Assembly: GCA_930367205.1 (NCBI GenBank)
Contig: OV884014.1
Span: 77,045,104-77,109,103, forward strand
Source: Acanthosoma haemorrhoidale
Taxonomy: Eukaryota > Arthropoda > Insecta > Hemiptera > Acanthosomatidae
Length of the DNA: 64,000 nucleotides
Direction of reading: 5' to 3'
The notes under the pieces: generated by a model
Told to the model about the DNA's origin: nothing
Database searches by the model: none
What the model saw: the letters and a program-made list of their open reading frames with translations, nothing else
Translations under genes and position numbers: made by a program
Shown: positions 37,988-50,672 of the stretch, in pieces
Layout: every line of letters starts with the position of its first letter
How positions within the stretch are numbered: position 1 is the stretch's first letter

Positions 37988-38497
37988 TGTTGTGCCATCT
38001 ACTTCATCATGAATAAATAGAAGTTACCCTCTTCTCGGACCAGAAAACACCCACCTACCTTTCCTTGTTTTATCAATAAATCTTCAGCGTAGGGAAAAGA
38101 AGGAAGGAATCCAGTTCACGATCGCGACCCGGCAAGAGTTCTGCACTGGCGCTTGTTGTTCTGCTTGAGCCATGGTTTTCTTTTTTAATTACCTCTGCAC
38201 CTCCTTCCTGTCCTTGCTATCTTTAGTTCGGCGTTGTCAGACCCACACCTTCCTAGTGGGGTCCTCTGGCTTCGTCTCGTTAGCACAATTTTGCTAACTG
38301 CTACATCCTTGGAAGGGATCCGTTCCATGCAGAGGACGATCTGGAGGGCCCTACAAAATAAACCTCTTAACGTCTCCTCCAGTGGTCCAGTCCGCCTCTT
38401 TCCCGTTCACACTCGCTTTTGGTATCCGGAAGGTTTTCGCCTGTCCTGAGTGTGAACTATTAGTCATTCCTAGACCACATAAACTACGCAACATCAA
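37988..38497 (+). mobile_element. Second copy of the LTR-like element, shorter
   Basis: Begins TGTTGTGCCATCTACTTCAT and matches the element at 24859 through several blocks: CCCTCTTCTCGG, then TTCGGCGTTGTCAGACCCA, CTTCGTCTCG, GGTTTTCGCCT and TCATTCCTAGACCACATAAA. The segment holding the TATA box and the CT tract in the first copy is shorter here. Similarity fades after about 38490, so the right end is missing or diverged. No neighbouring coding region. Confidence 0.65.
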
Positions 38498-39074
38498 CAA
38501 CGCCTCATAGCCAACTTGCACTTGATCTTTCTTATTGTAAAGTGAGGAATATTATCTGGCGTTGACAAGTTAGAACCTCCAGTCGACATGATGGTATTTA
38601 TGAGTTAAGTTAGAAACTGTCAAATTATCGATATTCCAAAGTGTTAGAACTATTAGTTAAACTTAACTCTCTCTGCTTGGCAGAGGATATTACCTAGCAA
38701 GGTTAGTTCTTCCATGAAGCTTCAATTCGCCATCACTGGCCAAGCGTTCATTGCTATTCCTTGTTTGCAGCTTCGGGTATAGCCTCGGTCCAGCGACATC
38801 AGGTCTTCTGTAGCCCCACTCTAGTAAATATTATTACATACATTATGCTTAGTGTATAAAATAAATATACATTTATTCGAGTCGAAAAGTTTCTTTTGGA
38901 CCAAAACTCTTTATTTTTTATAATATTTTATTACAATAATATAATTTTCGACTTCACTCATCTTTGTCTGATCTTTAATGCCATTGATTCGTTCAATGTT
39001 TGCATGCCTATTATTAAAATAAATATTACTAATGCTTTGTCTTTAAGATATATTGAAGATATTCTACATTTCAG
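38498..39074 (+). other. End of the intron before the first ankyrin exon
   Basis: No gene in it. It ends in a T-rich stretch and ATTTCAG directly at the exon border. No clear branch-point motif was singled out. Confidence 0.6.
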
Positions 39075-39230
39075 GGAAGGGAAGTCTTCAGTGGTGCGGT
39101 GGCTGCTCTGGGAGTCGGAGATGCCGTCTATCGAGACGAGCCCCAACGGCGCCTTGGCCCTCCACTATGCAGCGGCCAGAGGGTGCCTAGACTGCGCCAG
39201 GCTGCTAGTGGACACCAGGACTGGGCTAAC
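39075..39230 (+). CDS. f: Internal exon of a forked/espin-like ankyrin-repeat actin-bundling protein
   Basis: Internal coding exon of 156 bp. It follows an acceptor ending ATTTCAG and is closed by a consensus donor GTGAGT at 39231. Base 39075 completes a split codon, 51 full codons follow, and two bases remain, so the exon is phase 2 on both sides. The peptide shows the ankyrin signature: a VVRWLL helix pair, then [20 protein letters not shown] and LLVD. In the espin/forked family this arrangement corresponds to the fourth ankyrin repeat and its linker. Those proteins bundle parallel actin filaments (vertebrate stereocilia, Drosophila bristles). GC content is much higher than in the surrounding DNA, as expected for coding sequence. 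The next exon is at 63791. The exon call is strong. Forked/espin rather than another ankyrin protein is inferred from how well the two joined exons match that family. Confidence 0.85.
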
Positions 39231-39231
39231 G

Positions 39232-41868
39232 TGAGTAACATATAGATAATATATATTTATCATAATGATAATTAGTATAATATATTTAATAGTATGAATA
39301 TTTTCATTTAGATAGTTATTCTTTATTTGTATTACTACACACAATTGTCGACATTTCACCTATTCGGGGATCTTCTCGAATGAGGATGAAAAACCTCATT
39401 TCACTATATTGAGCGAAATATACGAAAGGGAAGTATGAAAATAAAAGCTACACATCGAAACGGCACCTTATCTGTTAAGTTTTATTTAAGTTATAAAAAA
39501 AATTTATTTTATTTCACGTGGTTACATAAAAATTGGTACATCAAAACATATTTTTATTCATTAAAATAAAAAAGTAAAACGTTTAAGTTATGATTGATAT
39601 GATGAAAAAAAAGAGGTTACTGATCGTTAGATCTAGTAGTTTGCAATTCACAAAATTTGATGCTTTCGACGAGGGTTTCCACTAACCCTATGACCTTCCA
39701 ACGTTGATGCATTTGAGCACTTGAGCTAAAAACATAAAAACAGTCAAATGTCTTTGAGAACAGTCATTGCAAAAGAATGTCTGCCCTACATAAAGAGGTG
39801 AGATGAAGCCATTACAGAAGAGGATGACTTCAGCAGAAGAACGGTACGGTCCACTCTGTGAGATGACTCTGAGAACATGCGCCGAAGATGTGCCTATGTT
39901 GCATATTCTCTTTGTGATGCCTGGAATTATCTTCCAGCAACGCCTCACTTTCAGCACAGACCAGAGGCTTCAGCTTTTACCACAGTCGGTGAAAGTGACT
40001 GAGGATTAATCACAACAGTCGCTAGTGTAATATTTCTCAAGGAGCTGACCAGCTCCCACTATTCATCGTATAGTTTCTTCTTTTAGCTCTGTTAAGTTTG
40101 ATGCCGCTATTAAAAACAAACACGGCAACATCCGGTTATGAAAGTTATTTTCTCTTGATTTCTAGTAAAAAAATGTTTCTAATGCAAGCAGCAGCAAATT
40201 TATCTAATTAATAATCAGCGTTTCGCCAAAATTCAAGAACCTTCAATAGACCGCAACTGATACGAAATCACCAATAAAAGCATTAGAAACCTATAATTAG
40301 TCATAACAGAAAATTTCATTAAATTAGTAACCAAAGTTGAAAATTTATATTGTGAGCGTTCTTATACTAGCGAAGATGCCTGAATTTATGTGCAATGTTA
40401 ATTATCAAACTCATAAACTTGCTAGAGAGTTTATATTTGAAAAAAAAATTAAGAAACCAGTCTATCTTATTTGTTTTTGTATTTAATGTAAGGATAAATT
40501 TTAACGAATATATTAATTTTTCTTCTAGAAATTTGAAACCGAAAGCTTCGCGTCAGAAAGTAGTTACTTTAACCGTACACCAAGTGCACATATGTGTCAA
40601 GTGACAGACTTACAACAATAACTTATTTGCACTTAACCATCGATATGAGAGCCCGACTCCATGTTTTTAAAAATAAAATGTAAATGTTATGTATTACAGA
40701 ACTAAGGATTTCCTTGGAAACGTTTAATATTTAAAAAATGGAGGGACTTGTTAGCAAATAATTACTACTCTAATTAAAGTAGACTATCAGTAGCCAAGTA
40801 TTTTATACAGAAGGGGACTGCTTGACTTTCTTAAATACTTTATAATTGTTATCCAATTCTTAATAATCATATATTGTATTGTATCTTTTTCAAATCTTTT
40901 TATCTTATTTACATGGATTATTGATTTTTACGAATGCTAGCGCATACTAAGCACGGTTATTCATTACTGTGTTTAATACTAAACAAAATTGTATGTTTAT
41001 TTGCTTGAAAGTAGAAAAAAAAAGAATGAAAGGCCTGGTGAATAGATTTTCATGATTATCATAATATTTCGAGGGTTGAATAGATGTACCCCCATACTAC
41101 CCACATTAAATTAAATCTGTATGTACTTTTTATTTTACCAGCCAACCGTTATCGAAATAGTTGGGCTGAGATTGGTAATTTTATGTTAAAATAACAATTC
41201 GGATATTTATCTAACAATCAAGAGTAAGCCACAAAAGGCAGAATAATATTAAAACACTTTTCTGTGGATTGATATTTTAATTCCTTAACAACCTAAGTTC
41301 ATGTTTTATCCCAGCTTATAACTCATGAAGCTTACGCACAGTGAGTTACACAATTCAATTGAAAAAGTATCCATCAGTTTCTATCTCAATGACTATCCGA
41401 CTAATTGCTCCGCTATCTTGAGAAGAGATAGCTCTGGAATGGTTTTAGATATCTCGCAACATAACTATCTATACCTGCCGGGTGACCTACTTCGGTGGTC
41501 CTATATTCCCTGCCTCATATGAGTGTGTGCTCTACTCCAGCCTCGGTGTGAGGTAACGTCCTACCTATAGTAGGCTACTTTCACGATGTAGGGTGGTCTG
41601 CTGTTATATCGGCACAGTTATAGCAATGTGGCATTTATAGTTTTTTATTTGGATCTTTACGCTATTACGTACTGCCATTTAAGGCCAGAAGGGCGTCTGT
41701 CTCATGATCTAAAGAACACATCTTAAAAACTGACTTGAATTGGCCAGTTAGGTTAGAGAGCTAACCGAGAATAAGGGAATGTTTCCCTTTCAATGTGATA
41801 TATGCCTGAATCACTACTTTGCTGAGATCTGTATCTGGACCTTCTTCTAAAATCGTATTTATACGTAC
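39232..41868. other. Intronic DNA, nothing recognised
   Basis: AT-rich. The stretch at 39660-40020 is GC-balanced, with overlapping frames of 89 (minus) and 68 (plus) codons. It looks like part of an unidentified repeat, because neither frame has splice borders or a known motif. Confidence 0.45.
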
Positions 41869-42655
41869 TAGTGACCTGCTATAAATACGTGACAGTAGAA
41901 GTTCTGGCAATTGCCAGTTTCTCTAATCATGTCATGAGCGTCAGCGGCTCTCGCACTCTTGGTCAGCCTTCACTATCTCTTATCCGGTGACGCGGCTGAT
42001 AGAGGAGCATTTTAGTAACCATTTTACGAAGAAGTTGAAGCAAACTCGCACGAAGTCTTATCGGCTTACGCATTTATTAACTTCCCCCAATCTATCACTG
42101 CGTCTCAAGCTATTGATTTACAAGAGTGTACTCAGGCCTACTCTGCTGTATGGTGCACCGCTTTTTCGTTATTTGACGTATACGACAGCTCGCCGACTCC
42201 AACAATTTCAAAACGGTATACTGATGAAAGTGGTCAGAAATACTTCATTCGAGCATCGGAGCAACAGTAAACTTTACGAGATCTTCGAGCTGTCTACGGT
42301 GGATGAATTCATTCAACGTAGACATATCAAATTTTTCGACTCCGAATGAGGAGAGAACTGCCAATTTTTGTTCATTTTTCACATATTGTATTGAGTTGAA
42401 GTGGTTTAGAAAGAAAAAAAATGGAGGAGCATGGGGGACTTCTTCAGCAGTCTTCGGACTCCGCTTCCTATTTCGCATGCGAGGGGGCTGACAACCATGT
42501 GGCTTTGGGAGGGCTGCTTGTAAATACTGTATGAATGAAGAATTGTACATATGGTATGAATGACAACATTGAACACAATTACTTATTATTGCCCTATAAG
42601 GCAGATCGTATTTTATCACAATAAACAATAATTTTATCACAATAAAGATTTGATT
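41869..42655 (+). mobile_element. Jockey-like LINE 3' copy on the plus strand, carrying a nested insertion
   Basis: This copy runs opposite to all the others. It starts at TAGTGACCTGCTATAAATAC (reverse complement of the block near 43740) and continues through AATTGCCAGTTTCTCTAATC and TCTCTTATCCGGTGAC to GAGGAGCAT at 42010. It is then broken by an insertion and resumes with GAGGAGCATGGGGGACTTCT at 42424. It ends at the 3' UTR TACTTATTATTGCCCTATAA and CACAATAAAG near 42648. The 5' end is truncated and the remaining part is almost all 3' UTR. Confidence 0.82.
42011..42423 (+). mobile_element. Different LINE fragment nested in the plus-strand LINE, with target duplication
   Basis: The insert is flanked by GAGGAGCAT at 42002-42010 and again at 42424-42432, a 9-bp direct repeat present once at this point in the other family copies. 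The insert ends in the A-rich GAAAGAAAAAAA, consistent with a retrotransposon tail. It encodes a reverse-transcriptase C-terminus open to a stop near 42347: KLLIYKSVLRPTLLYGAPLF, ARRLQQFQN and VDEFIQRRHIKFF are typical Jockey-superfamily blocks. It is 5'-truncated to about 410 bp. Its protein blocks differ from those of the host LINE family. Confidence 0.85.
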
Positions 42656-43410
42656 TGAAAGCAAAAAGTATTTATACGCATTTAGCCCACAGAAATAATC
42701 CCCAGTTCTGCCAATCATTAGAGGTCAGTTGCCTGCTTAGCCCTTACAATATTCGAATTTATTAATATTGATTTAATTTAGAATATTTGATAGGTTTAGG
42801 GTGAGCATTTCCGTAAATATTTAAACAATAATGAAGATTTATCAAGCGTATGAGAAAAACACAAACTAGCAACATTTTTGGTGAAATTGTCACGGGTACA
42901 AACAATACTTTGGATTTCTGACACAATTTAAAATATTTGGTACTCATATGATGCAGAATTTGATTTACTTCACTTAAAAAACAATAAAATATTCCTAGAA
43001 ATGCATTGTTTACAAGTTATTAGCGAAAGTGAAAAAAGTACTAGGTTACTAGGTTTTGAAACACTCCTCATAAAGCACAAGGAGACAATCGCTGCAAACT
43101 TCAATAAACTCTTTTTACAGGCAAATGAAGAGATTAACACCGTTTCCAGCTTTCCAGGAATTAATTTAAGGAGTTTTCAGTCGGTCAGGGGCAAACACAG
43201 ACGACAGGTGTATACAGTTTCAATGAGCTTATTGGGCCCCACCATTAATATAGTTTAATTATTCACCGTGTGATTTTGGGCAAAATTAAATCTTTTTTAT
43301 AGTTGTATTTTTAGGTGCTTTAAAACAGCCTGAATGCTACTTTAAAGTTTAAAGTAACATGGACTGTTTTGTGAAGTTGTAAACAGGATATCGGTGACAG
43401 TTTTTTTTTT
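42656..43410. other. Intronic DNA, nothing recognised
   Basis: An 85-codon frame at 43001-43258 shows no known motif and no convincing splice borders. Otherwise AT-rich. Confidence 0.5.
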
Positions 43411-43850
43411 ATTTCGTCTTTATTGTAATAAAATTACAATCTACCTTATTGGGCAATAAGCGATTGTGTTCAATGTTCTCATTCATACCACATATACAAT
43501 TCTTCATTCACTTGCTCATTCATATAGTATTTACAAACAGCCCGGAGACCTCCCAAATCGACATGGTTGTCACCCCCCTCGCATGCGAAAGAGGAAGCGC
43601 AGTCTTTGGAAGTCCCACATGCTCCTTCTTCAGCCCTGTCACCGGATAAGAGCCAGTAGAGGCTGACCAAGAGCGAGAGAGCCGCTGCCGCTCATGACAT
43701 GATTAGAGAAACTGGCCTTTGCCAGGACTTCCACTGTCGCGTATTTATAGCAGGTCACGAGGCCAGTGACACTTTAGTCTCCAAGAAGGATTGATTATAG
43801 GGATGTGTGGCGCACTGTTATGACTGTGCTAGCGGATTAGGGTGGAGAGA
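43411..43850 (-). mobile_element. Jockey-like LINE 3' fragment
   Basis: Starts GTCTTTATTGTAATAAAATT and runs through CTTATTGGGCAATAAGCGAT, the CGCATGCGAAAGAGGAAGCG block, CTGTCACCGGATAAGAGCCA, GACATGATTAGAGAAACTGG and GGCGCACTGTTATGACTGTG. It is the most complete 3' UTR copy here and was used to locate the nested insertion at 42011. It is 5'-truncated, minus strand. Confidence 0.82.
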
Positions 43851-46800
43851 CAGTTTTAAGGAATTATTACAATAATCGTTAACAAAAAACTAAAAAAACG
43901 GAAATTACAAATCGTTGGAGATAGATCAGATACCCTGATCAAAAATATATTTTTTAAATACTATATTTTTTAAATTATATCATGACACTCATGTTTTATG
44001 GTGATACTTGTCCGTCTTTAAGGTATATCAAATGGCAGCTCAAATGTAAAATTTCATGTCTCGTTCGCTTCACAAAGACATTGATTTCGAAGAAAACAAA
44101 CACCGAAACTATAAAAATGGATTTCCTTCTTCAGGCTTGTTTACATGCCATTATTGTTTTCGTGACCATGTTATCAATTCAGTAAGATCCGCCCAACAAC
44201 GTCAGTTTCTGGCTTAGGATTTGATCAATCAAATTCAGGAGCTAAATTTCCTAACGATAAGGACGAAATGTTACCCTAAATATGACCAGCGATGTAGTAC
44301 ATACATCAATTAACCACATCACATGCGTGCACTTGCTTAGTTAGATCCAACCCGCCTATTAGCGATGCGGTTCTCTCAACCGCAAAATGCAATTCGTATT
44401 AAACTTTTCTAATCAGGTATTTGTACATTCACTCCATGACTAATTATTGGAAACCCCGTCCGTGACATTGACCTGGGTAGCAGTGACGGAATGTTTACAT
44501 AACTAAGGCAGTGAACCTAGAAAACAGAGCTTATTAACCTGTAAAATGCGTGCATTGAAAAGCCTTATAGTTTTTTTTTTAAACTTGGCAACGTTGCTTA
44601 AGTTTGAAAGGCTTTCATGAAAATAAAACAATAAAATAAAAATAGTATTTATTAGACATTTTCTTATAATTAGGACAATTTTCAAAATCATTTTTAATTC
44701 ACGTCTATCCTTTTCCTTAAAAAACATGGTTTATGGTTCCATTTTTCGAATGGGAGACGCTCATTATCATCGTAGAACTATATGCTTAAGTGAACTATTA
44801 ATTCAAACTAAACAAAAAACTTCATATATAAAAAACTCCTAACCCATTCTATCCCCTAAACTGTCAACAATTAATAATTATCATCATTCTTTATATATAC
44901 ATTATTATTTCAGAGCCAGTTGTTATACAGTGTATAGTGTAAGCTGTTGAATCCTTAGAGAGGGCTCAAATTTGTTTTCTTTTCCAGCTTGATATATTAT
45001 AAAGAATTTATCCAAGTAGGATAGAAATGAGGAACGCCATCAAATTGTTTACATGTGCCTGGGTTCTGACGACAAGATGTCCGTTACAAGTGAGGATTAC
45101 TTAGCTAGTATATGTTTGTTTTTCACAGTGCAAGAATATATTTACAAACCACTTAGCAGCAATTGTAATGTTTAAAGCAGATTACAGAACTGACACATGT
45201 AGTAGGCATTCATTATACATTTTGAGACAAAGGCGAAAAAGTAGTCCCTTTAATTACCAACAGATGGCACTAGTGACCACTACCTACTACAGAGCACTAG
45301 TGACCTGTACCTTATTTAGGGTTTACTTGGTATTTTTTCTTATGCGGAATTGATTAATTTTAGTTCGCGATTTTAGTCGTCAGTCTTCATATAGCAACAG
45401 TCATGCATTGTTACATAGTGTTTCCCTTTGATGAAGAAACGACATTATAAATACTCCATAAAACATAATTAAATATCTTTAATTAATTGCATGGGAAGCA
45501 AAAAATGTTATTCCTAGCATATTGTTTACCCTGGTTAATAATAACACGTAGTATCACTGGGACTTAAGTGGACTGTAATTACAAAAAGCAGTTAAAACTG
45601 TAACAGGAATTTCCGCTTAGCGCCCCGTTTAAGACCTTAAAGATTAACGAAGGCTCATTAAATAATTAATTACTTGTAATTAAAATAATTTCCGATACCG
45701 TTGATTAAAGCATCCCAGATCAAAGCCCTATGTCATCATCATTATTATGTAACATATTGAAACTTGTGAGAATAGAATAAGCAAATGTCATGGCTTGAAT
45801 ACCAAGCCCTATAGAAAATAATGAAAAGTTGATACTTAACTACGTACTCAACTAAAGTATTGATATTATTAAAGAGTGGATTTGTTTCGATTATTACAAT
45901 ATCGGTTATCTTTTATGACCTTAATTGATTACAATAATACAAATCTAATATCAATAATAACAATACCATCTTCTAGGCTATTTGTTTCCTATTTGACTTC
46001 GAGGCTGACAGCGACGACCCAAAAAAGTTCTATCTTCATATTTACTTAAACTAAGGCAGGAATTAAAGATAGCTCTATATAGTGCGACTAATCTTGTTTG
46101 AAGTGAAACTTAATTTCCCTCTCCGTTTCGTGATTTGCACCCAGATGGTTCGAGTTCACTTATATCACTACACCATCTGCGAACCATCACCGCGTAATGT
46201 ATCATGATGAGTCCACCCTTTCACAGCTACAAAAAATAAGTAAATAGCGAGGTTGCAAATAGAGAAAACGTCCTTAGCAAAAAAGAGGTGTTATTACTCT
46301 CTGTTGTAACTTAACTTTGGGTATATTTGGTGAATCTTCGGATTTATTGGTACTTCTTTGCTCATCCTGTCTCCTGATGGACAGGCAGGCGATGTGCCAA
46401 AGGAAGAGTTAAGAATTTTAAATTGGGATATCCTAATAAAATAAGCAATGGAAGCTTGTATATTATTAAATTAGGAATCATAAAAAGAACGAAATATTTG
46501 AGAAATAAAATTTTATTTTGACAGGTATAAACATGATCATATTCATATCCTAGTTCAGGACGTGATTCTGGACAGGGGACAATGGACTACGCGTACATAT
46601 GGACTGATGCCCCAAAAGCACTATATGGATTCAAACTATGCCCTGATTATACAAGTAAAAAAACAAACACGTCTTCGCCGATGCTTAGCAATCTAAATAA
46701 CCAATCAAAATATCACCACAAAATTTAATTTCACTAAGAAATTAGTAGGATAATTTGATGGGAAATTGGCTTAGGTTGATTTTCCTACAAACTTACATTA

Positions 46801-48429
46801 TAATTAATCATATAATTTAAAGCTATTTATCATATAATCCAAAGATCAGTAGTGGATTCGGCATTTCTTTTACTTTATTTAGTTTTATTTCATCAATGAT
46901 TGCAATAATTTTATATATATATATATGTAATATTATTTACCTATCTGGATAATCGGTTGATGTTGGTAATGTTTTTTTTCCTCTGAACAAAGACTCAATT
47001 GCGTTTCTTTGTAAACGAAAGAAACAACATTTAAAGCCTTTATTTCAAATATGGTTCTTTCTCTACATAAATCTTTAATTAACTTTACTCAACTCAAAAT
47101 TTAACTTATACTCGTATGCACACTTCACCGCTACTGTGCTGCCGCCGCGCAGGTTTCCATGCGTTTAAAGTTCAGAAATATGATGACTTGAGACATGTTC
47201 TTTACATACATAAATGAAACAAGAACAAATTACAAATCGTTAATCAGGAGGTTTTTAATTTTACACTGTAATTAAAATTATAATATCTCTAAAAGGAGGT
47301 AGACATTTATGAATAGATAGAATCGAGATACATACTCAGACTATCTACCTTCCACATTTCAGATAGATTGAATTATATCTAAGACTGTGTTCGTTGAGAA
47401 AATTGACATATGAATACATAAGAACCAACTGTCTGGTGGGGAGTGATATGAGGGTACAAAGTAAAAATACAAAAAAATGGCAAATATGAAATGACTTAAG
47501 TATCAGTGTAAAAATACTTTTACCATTTGATCGCTCCATTTTTGACAAACATATTTAGGCTAAAAGAGGACGTTATTTAATTTATTAGTATTACTGTGAG
47601 TGTTTTTTTTATTATTATATAACCCGTTTAAAAACCAGAAAGTAGCTGCCTGTCAAGTGAAGTTTAAAGATTTCAGCTTAATGCCATGATGCGGTGAAGC
47701 AGATAATCAGTTACAATGCCTATGAAAACACAGGGACAGCACAATGCTTATTGAAAGTCAGCAGATTTAACAGCTGAATGAAAATAACCGTAAGTAGATT
47801 AGATAAAAAGGTGACTTAACATTTAATAACCTTTAATTATATAACTGTATTATGCATATACATGAGAGTAGAGAATTCACTTGCATAAAACATATTATGT
47901 TCATATTTGCCGAGCACTGAGGGGGAGGATTATTTAAACAGGTATTCTTAAATAAGCCCCCTAAGAACAACAAAAATGTCAATTAAATTACTTAGTACTT
48001 ATAATATAATATAATACTTAGTACCCCTAAGTATTAGAGTACCAATAGGAGTTTATAAATGCGAATAGAATTAAAGATGATTATTACTTTTAATACAAAA
48101 GAAAATAAACGATTTATTTTATAAATGATCTCAACAATTTCAGAACGGAACAAATAATAAAAAAAAAGTGCGGATACCTTTTCCTTAGATTAACTGATTT
48201 GAAAATGGGACTAACTGTGGGTATGATGGGTAAGAGAGAAGGTGGAAAGCCGGAATCCTCTAATTGCAGGACGAAGTATGGTGGCTGGAGAAGAAAGAAG
48301 CGGCCCTGGAAAGGAGAGGATCAATTATGACAAGTACATGAGAGGATGAAGGAATAGAAAGGAGGTGGATTGGTCAGCACTTAAGGAGTGAGGTAGCACA
48401 CTTGTACATGTCATAGAGTCGGTACTGTG
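43851..48429. other. Intronic AT-rich DNA, nothing recognised
   Basis: No coding remnant was recognised. A small GCGGTT/AACCGC hairpin lies near 44365, and a (TA)n tract near 46912-46926. The balanced-composition stretch at 48190-48430 has no identifiable open frame and abuts the SINE-like unit. Confidence 0.45.
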
Positions 48430-48590
48430 TAGCACATGTCATTCTCATGCTATTGACAGGGGGGAATGAATACACAGTATAATAATTATTTACGAAAGAA
48501 AACATTTCGTGACAGTAGCGGGATTTGAACCCAGGGTCTCCTGATTTCCTTCCAGCGCCCTTCTAACAAGGCTATCCTGTGCTAATGTCA
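48430..48590 (-). mobile_element. tRNA-derived SINE-like unit
   Basis: On the minus strand the sequence reads AGGATAGCCTTGTTAGAAGG (A-box-like, 48559-48578), then about 30 bases, then CTGGGTTCAAATCCCGC (B box GGTTCAAATCC, about 48520-48530). The spacing is that of a pol III tRNA promoter. Pairing in the acceptor and anticodon arms is poor, so it is not a functional tRNA gene. The following AT-rich body (TTTCGTAAATAATTATTATA) would be the SINE tail. A pseudo-tRNA is the alternative. Confidence 0.5.
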
Positions 48591-48902
48591 ACTAATACTA
48601 ATAATAATCTCCAGCACATACTGAGCGAGTTAGGCTGCGGTTTAGACTTGCTGATATCTCTAGCCAATAAAGGGGTACAGTTTTATAGAGGTTTTAGATG
48701 TGAGAAATTATTTATATGCAGGCCAAAATGTCATCTGTTTCAATAAGCACATAAATGAACGTCGGATAAATGGATGTCGGTCAGACAACGTGCTAATATT
48801 GTCATAGTAATGGTTATGACAATGTCTCAATTTTAAAGTTGCTCTCTTTACTTGACTGGCTTCTAAGGAGTCTTAGATAACATATTACAACAAAGGGAAC
48901 TT

Positions 48903-49355
48903 CTTTATTATGATAAAATTACAATATGCCTTATTGGGCAATAAGTAATTGTGATAAGTGTTCTCATTCATGCAGCCTATTTACAAACATTCCAGAGATC
49001 TCCCAAATCCACATCGTTGTCAACCTCCTCGCATGCGAAAGAGCTAGTGGACAAAGATTGTGAGAGCCTCAGCCGCTCAGGACATGATTAGAGAAACTGA
49101 CCATTGGTAGGACTCCCACTGCCACGTATTTATAGCAGGTCACAAGCCCACTGCCGCTGTAGTCTCCGAGGAGGATTATAGGGATGTGTGGCGCACTGTT
49201 ATGACTGTGCTAGCGGATTAGGGTGGTTGGATAGTTTTCGGAATTCATGAACTTGGGAAGGAAGATTTGAAGAATGTAGGGTGTATTAAGATCGTTATGA
49301 AGGGTTTTGTTGCTGATGTAATAAGGGGCATAACTATTGTTTTCAGAATTTTGGA
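48903..49355 (-). mobile_element. Jockey-like LINE 3' fragment
   Basis: Starts CTTTATTATGATAAAATTAC and carries CCTTATTGGGCAATAAGTAA, GACATGATTAGAGAAACTGA, TATTTATAGCAGGTCACAAG, GGCGCACTGTTATGACTGTG and GGGTTTTGTTGCTGATGTAA, ending near the ATTGTTTTCAGAA block. A deletion removes the segment around 49040. Minus strand, 5'-truncated. Confidence 0.82.
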
Positions 49356-50672
49356 TAACATATTAAGTGAACTGATTGTTCCTTGACATGAGAGGCTTGA
49401 AAATCAGCCATACCACTAAGAACTATACTTTATTCGCTTGTGTGTTTGCAATAACCCACCAGATGTAGAAAGTGATAGTAAATAACACTTCTTCAACTGC
49501 CATTAATGAAAACGAAAATGTGTACCCTGGAATGGGTACTGTGTTTGGTATTAACTTGATGTTAGTTATAACTGGTTTGCTGAATTTAAAAATGCTATTA
49601 ATTATCCTGTCCAAGATGCCACTGGAGTGAAACTCCAAAAGCCGTTACTGAAGGTTACAGGAATTACCAAGGTTACGACAGGCAGAGGCCAGCGACCCGA
49701 AGAAATAAAGGAAGAAGGAGGTCGACCCTCAGGAGAAAGTGTGGTCTGCAGCCTGTACCGTTGCCGGTCTTCTACCAGGTCCACCAACAGCTGTAGGGCA
49801 AATCTTAGTTATTTATTAGTAAACAATTCATAACTGAATATTTATAATATTAGTTAGTTTAAAAAAAAAATTATTTTAGCAATGTCAAGTTAAATCTTGT
49901 AATTTTTTTTATAAATATGCGTATTAATACTTAACATAAGAAATTTACATATTTATTTATATATTTTGGGAAGTTCAAGCTTCGGTCTCTCCAAAACATT
50001 CTTTTTATTGACAAGACATCATCTACATTCAACATTTTGTCAAGTCAGAGATCGACAGAAAAGAAAAAGTTATTGTCTATTTTAATAATATTGAAATATT
50101 TTTGTAAGAGGCGAATCGGTTACTTTATTTGATATTATAGAAAGTAGACTTGAATGTTCCTAAGTAAAAAAACAAAAATATATTGTGTTGAGGGAAGTCA
50201 TGAAAAAGTGTTCTGGGGGATTTTTTATTCATTTCATTCTATGCTATCGATTCCCTTTGGTGGAAATAAGGTCGACTTCATTTGCTTATGCACTTAGTTG
50301 CAACGCAACTATATATATTTGCTGTACCATCGATTACTAAACTTTTTAAGTAAATATTTATTTTACATAATTTTACTTATTTCAGTGAGAGTACATATTT
50401 TTAATCATTTCTTACTTATGTTACTTAGTAACATAGTTTTGATACGTATTTATCCTTACTTTTTTAAATAAATTTTGGAGAAATGATAATCTGCGTGTTG
50501 TATTCTTGGAATAGGTCACTCATTTATTTGGATAACTGGACTGAGAATTGCTTACTTTTCTAAATTTACGGAATCACTTATCTTCACATAAAGAATTTCT
50601 ATTGATCGGTCTGTTCAGATCAAGTTGTGATGTCGTACAGCAAATGTGAAATATTTAAGTGGTTGGTAAACA
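49356..50672. other. Intronic DNA, nothing recognised
   Basis: A GC-richer patch at 49650-49800 has frames on both strands (68 and 61 codons) without known motifs. Confidence 0.45.

Noticed and set aside
39688..40009. Overlapping 89-codon minus and 68-codon plus frames just after the first ankyrin exon
   Set aside because: No ankyrin motif and no splice sites in phase. The joined ankyrin exons need nothing between them.
42245..42718. 157-codon minus-strand open frame, the longest in the window
   Set aside because: It is the antisense shadow of the plus-strand LINE 3' UTR and the nested reverse-transcriptase fragment.
43001..43258. 85-codon frame inside the large intron
   Set aside because: No known motif and no convincing acceptor or donor at its ends.
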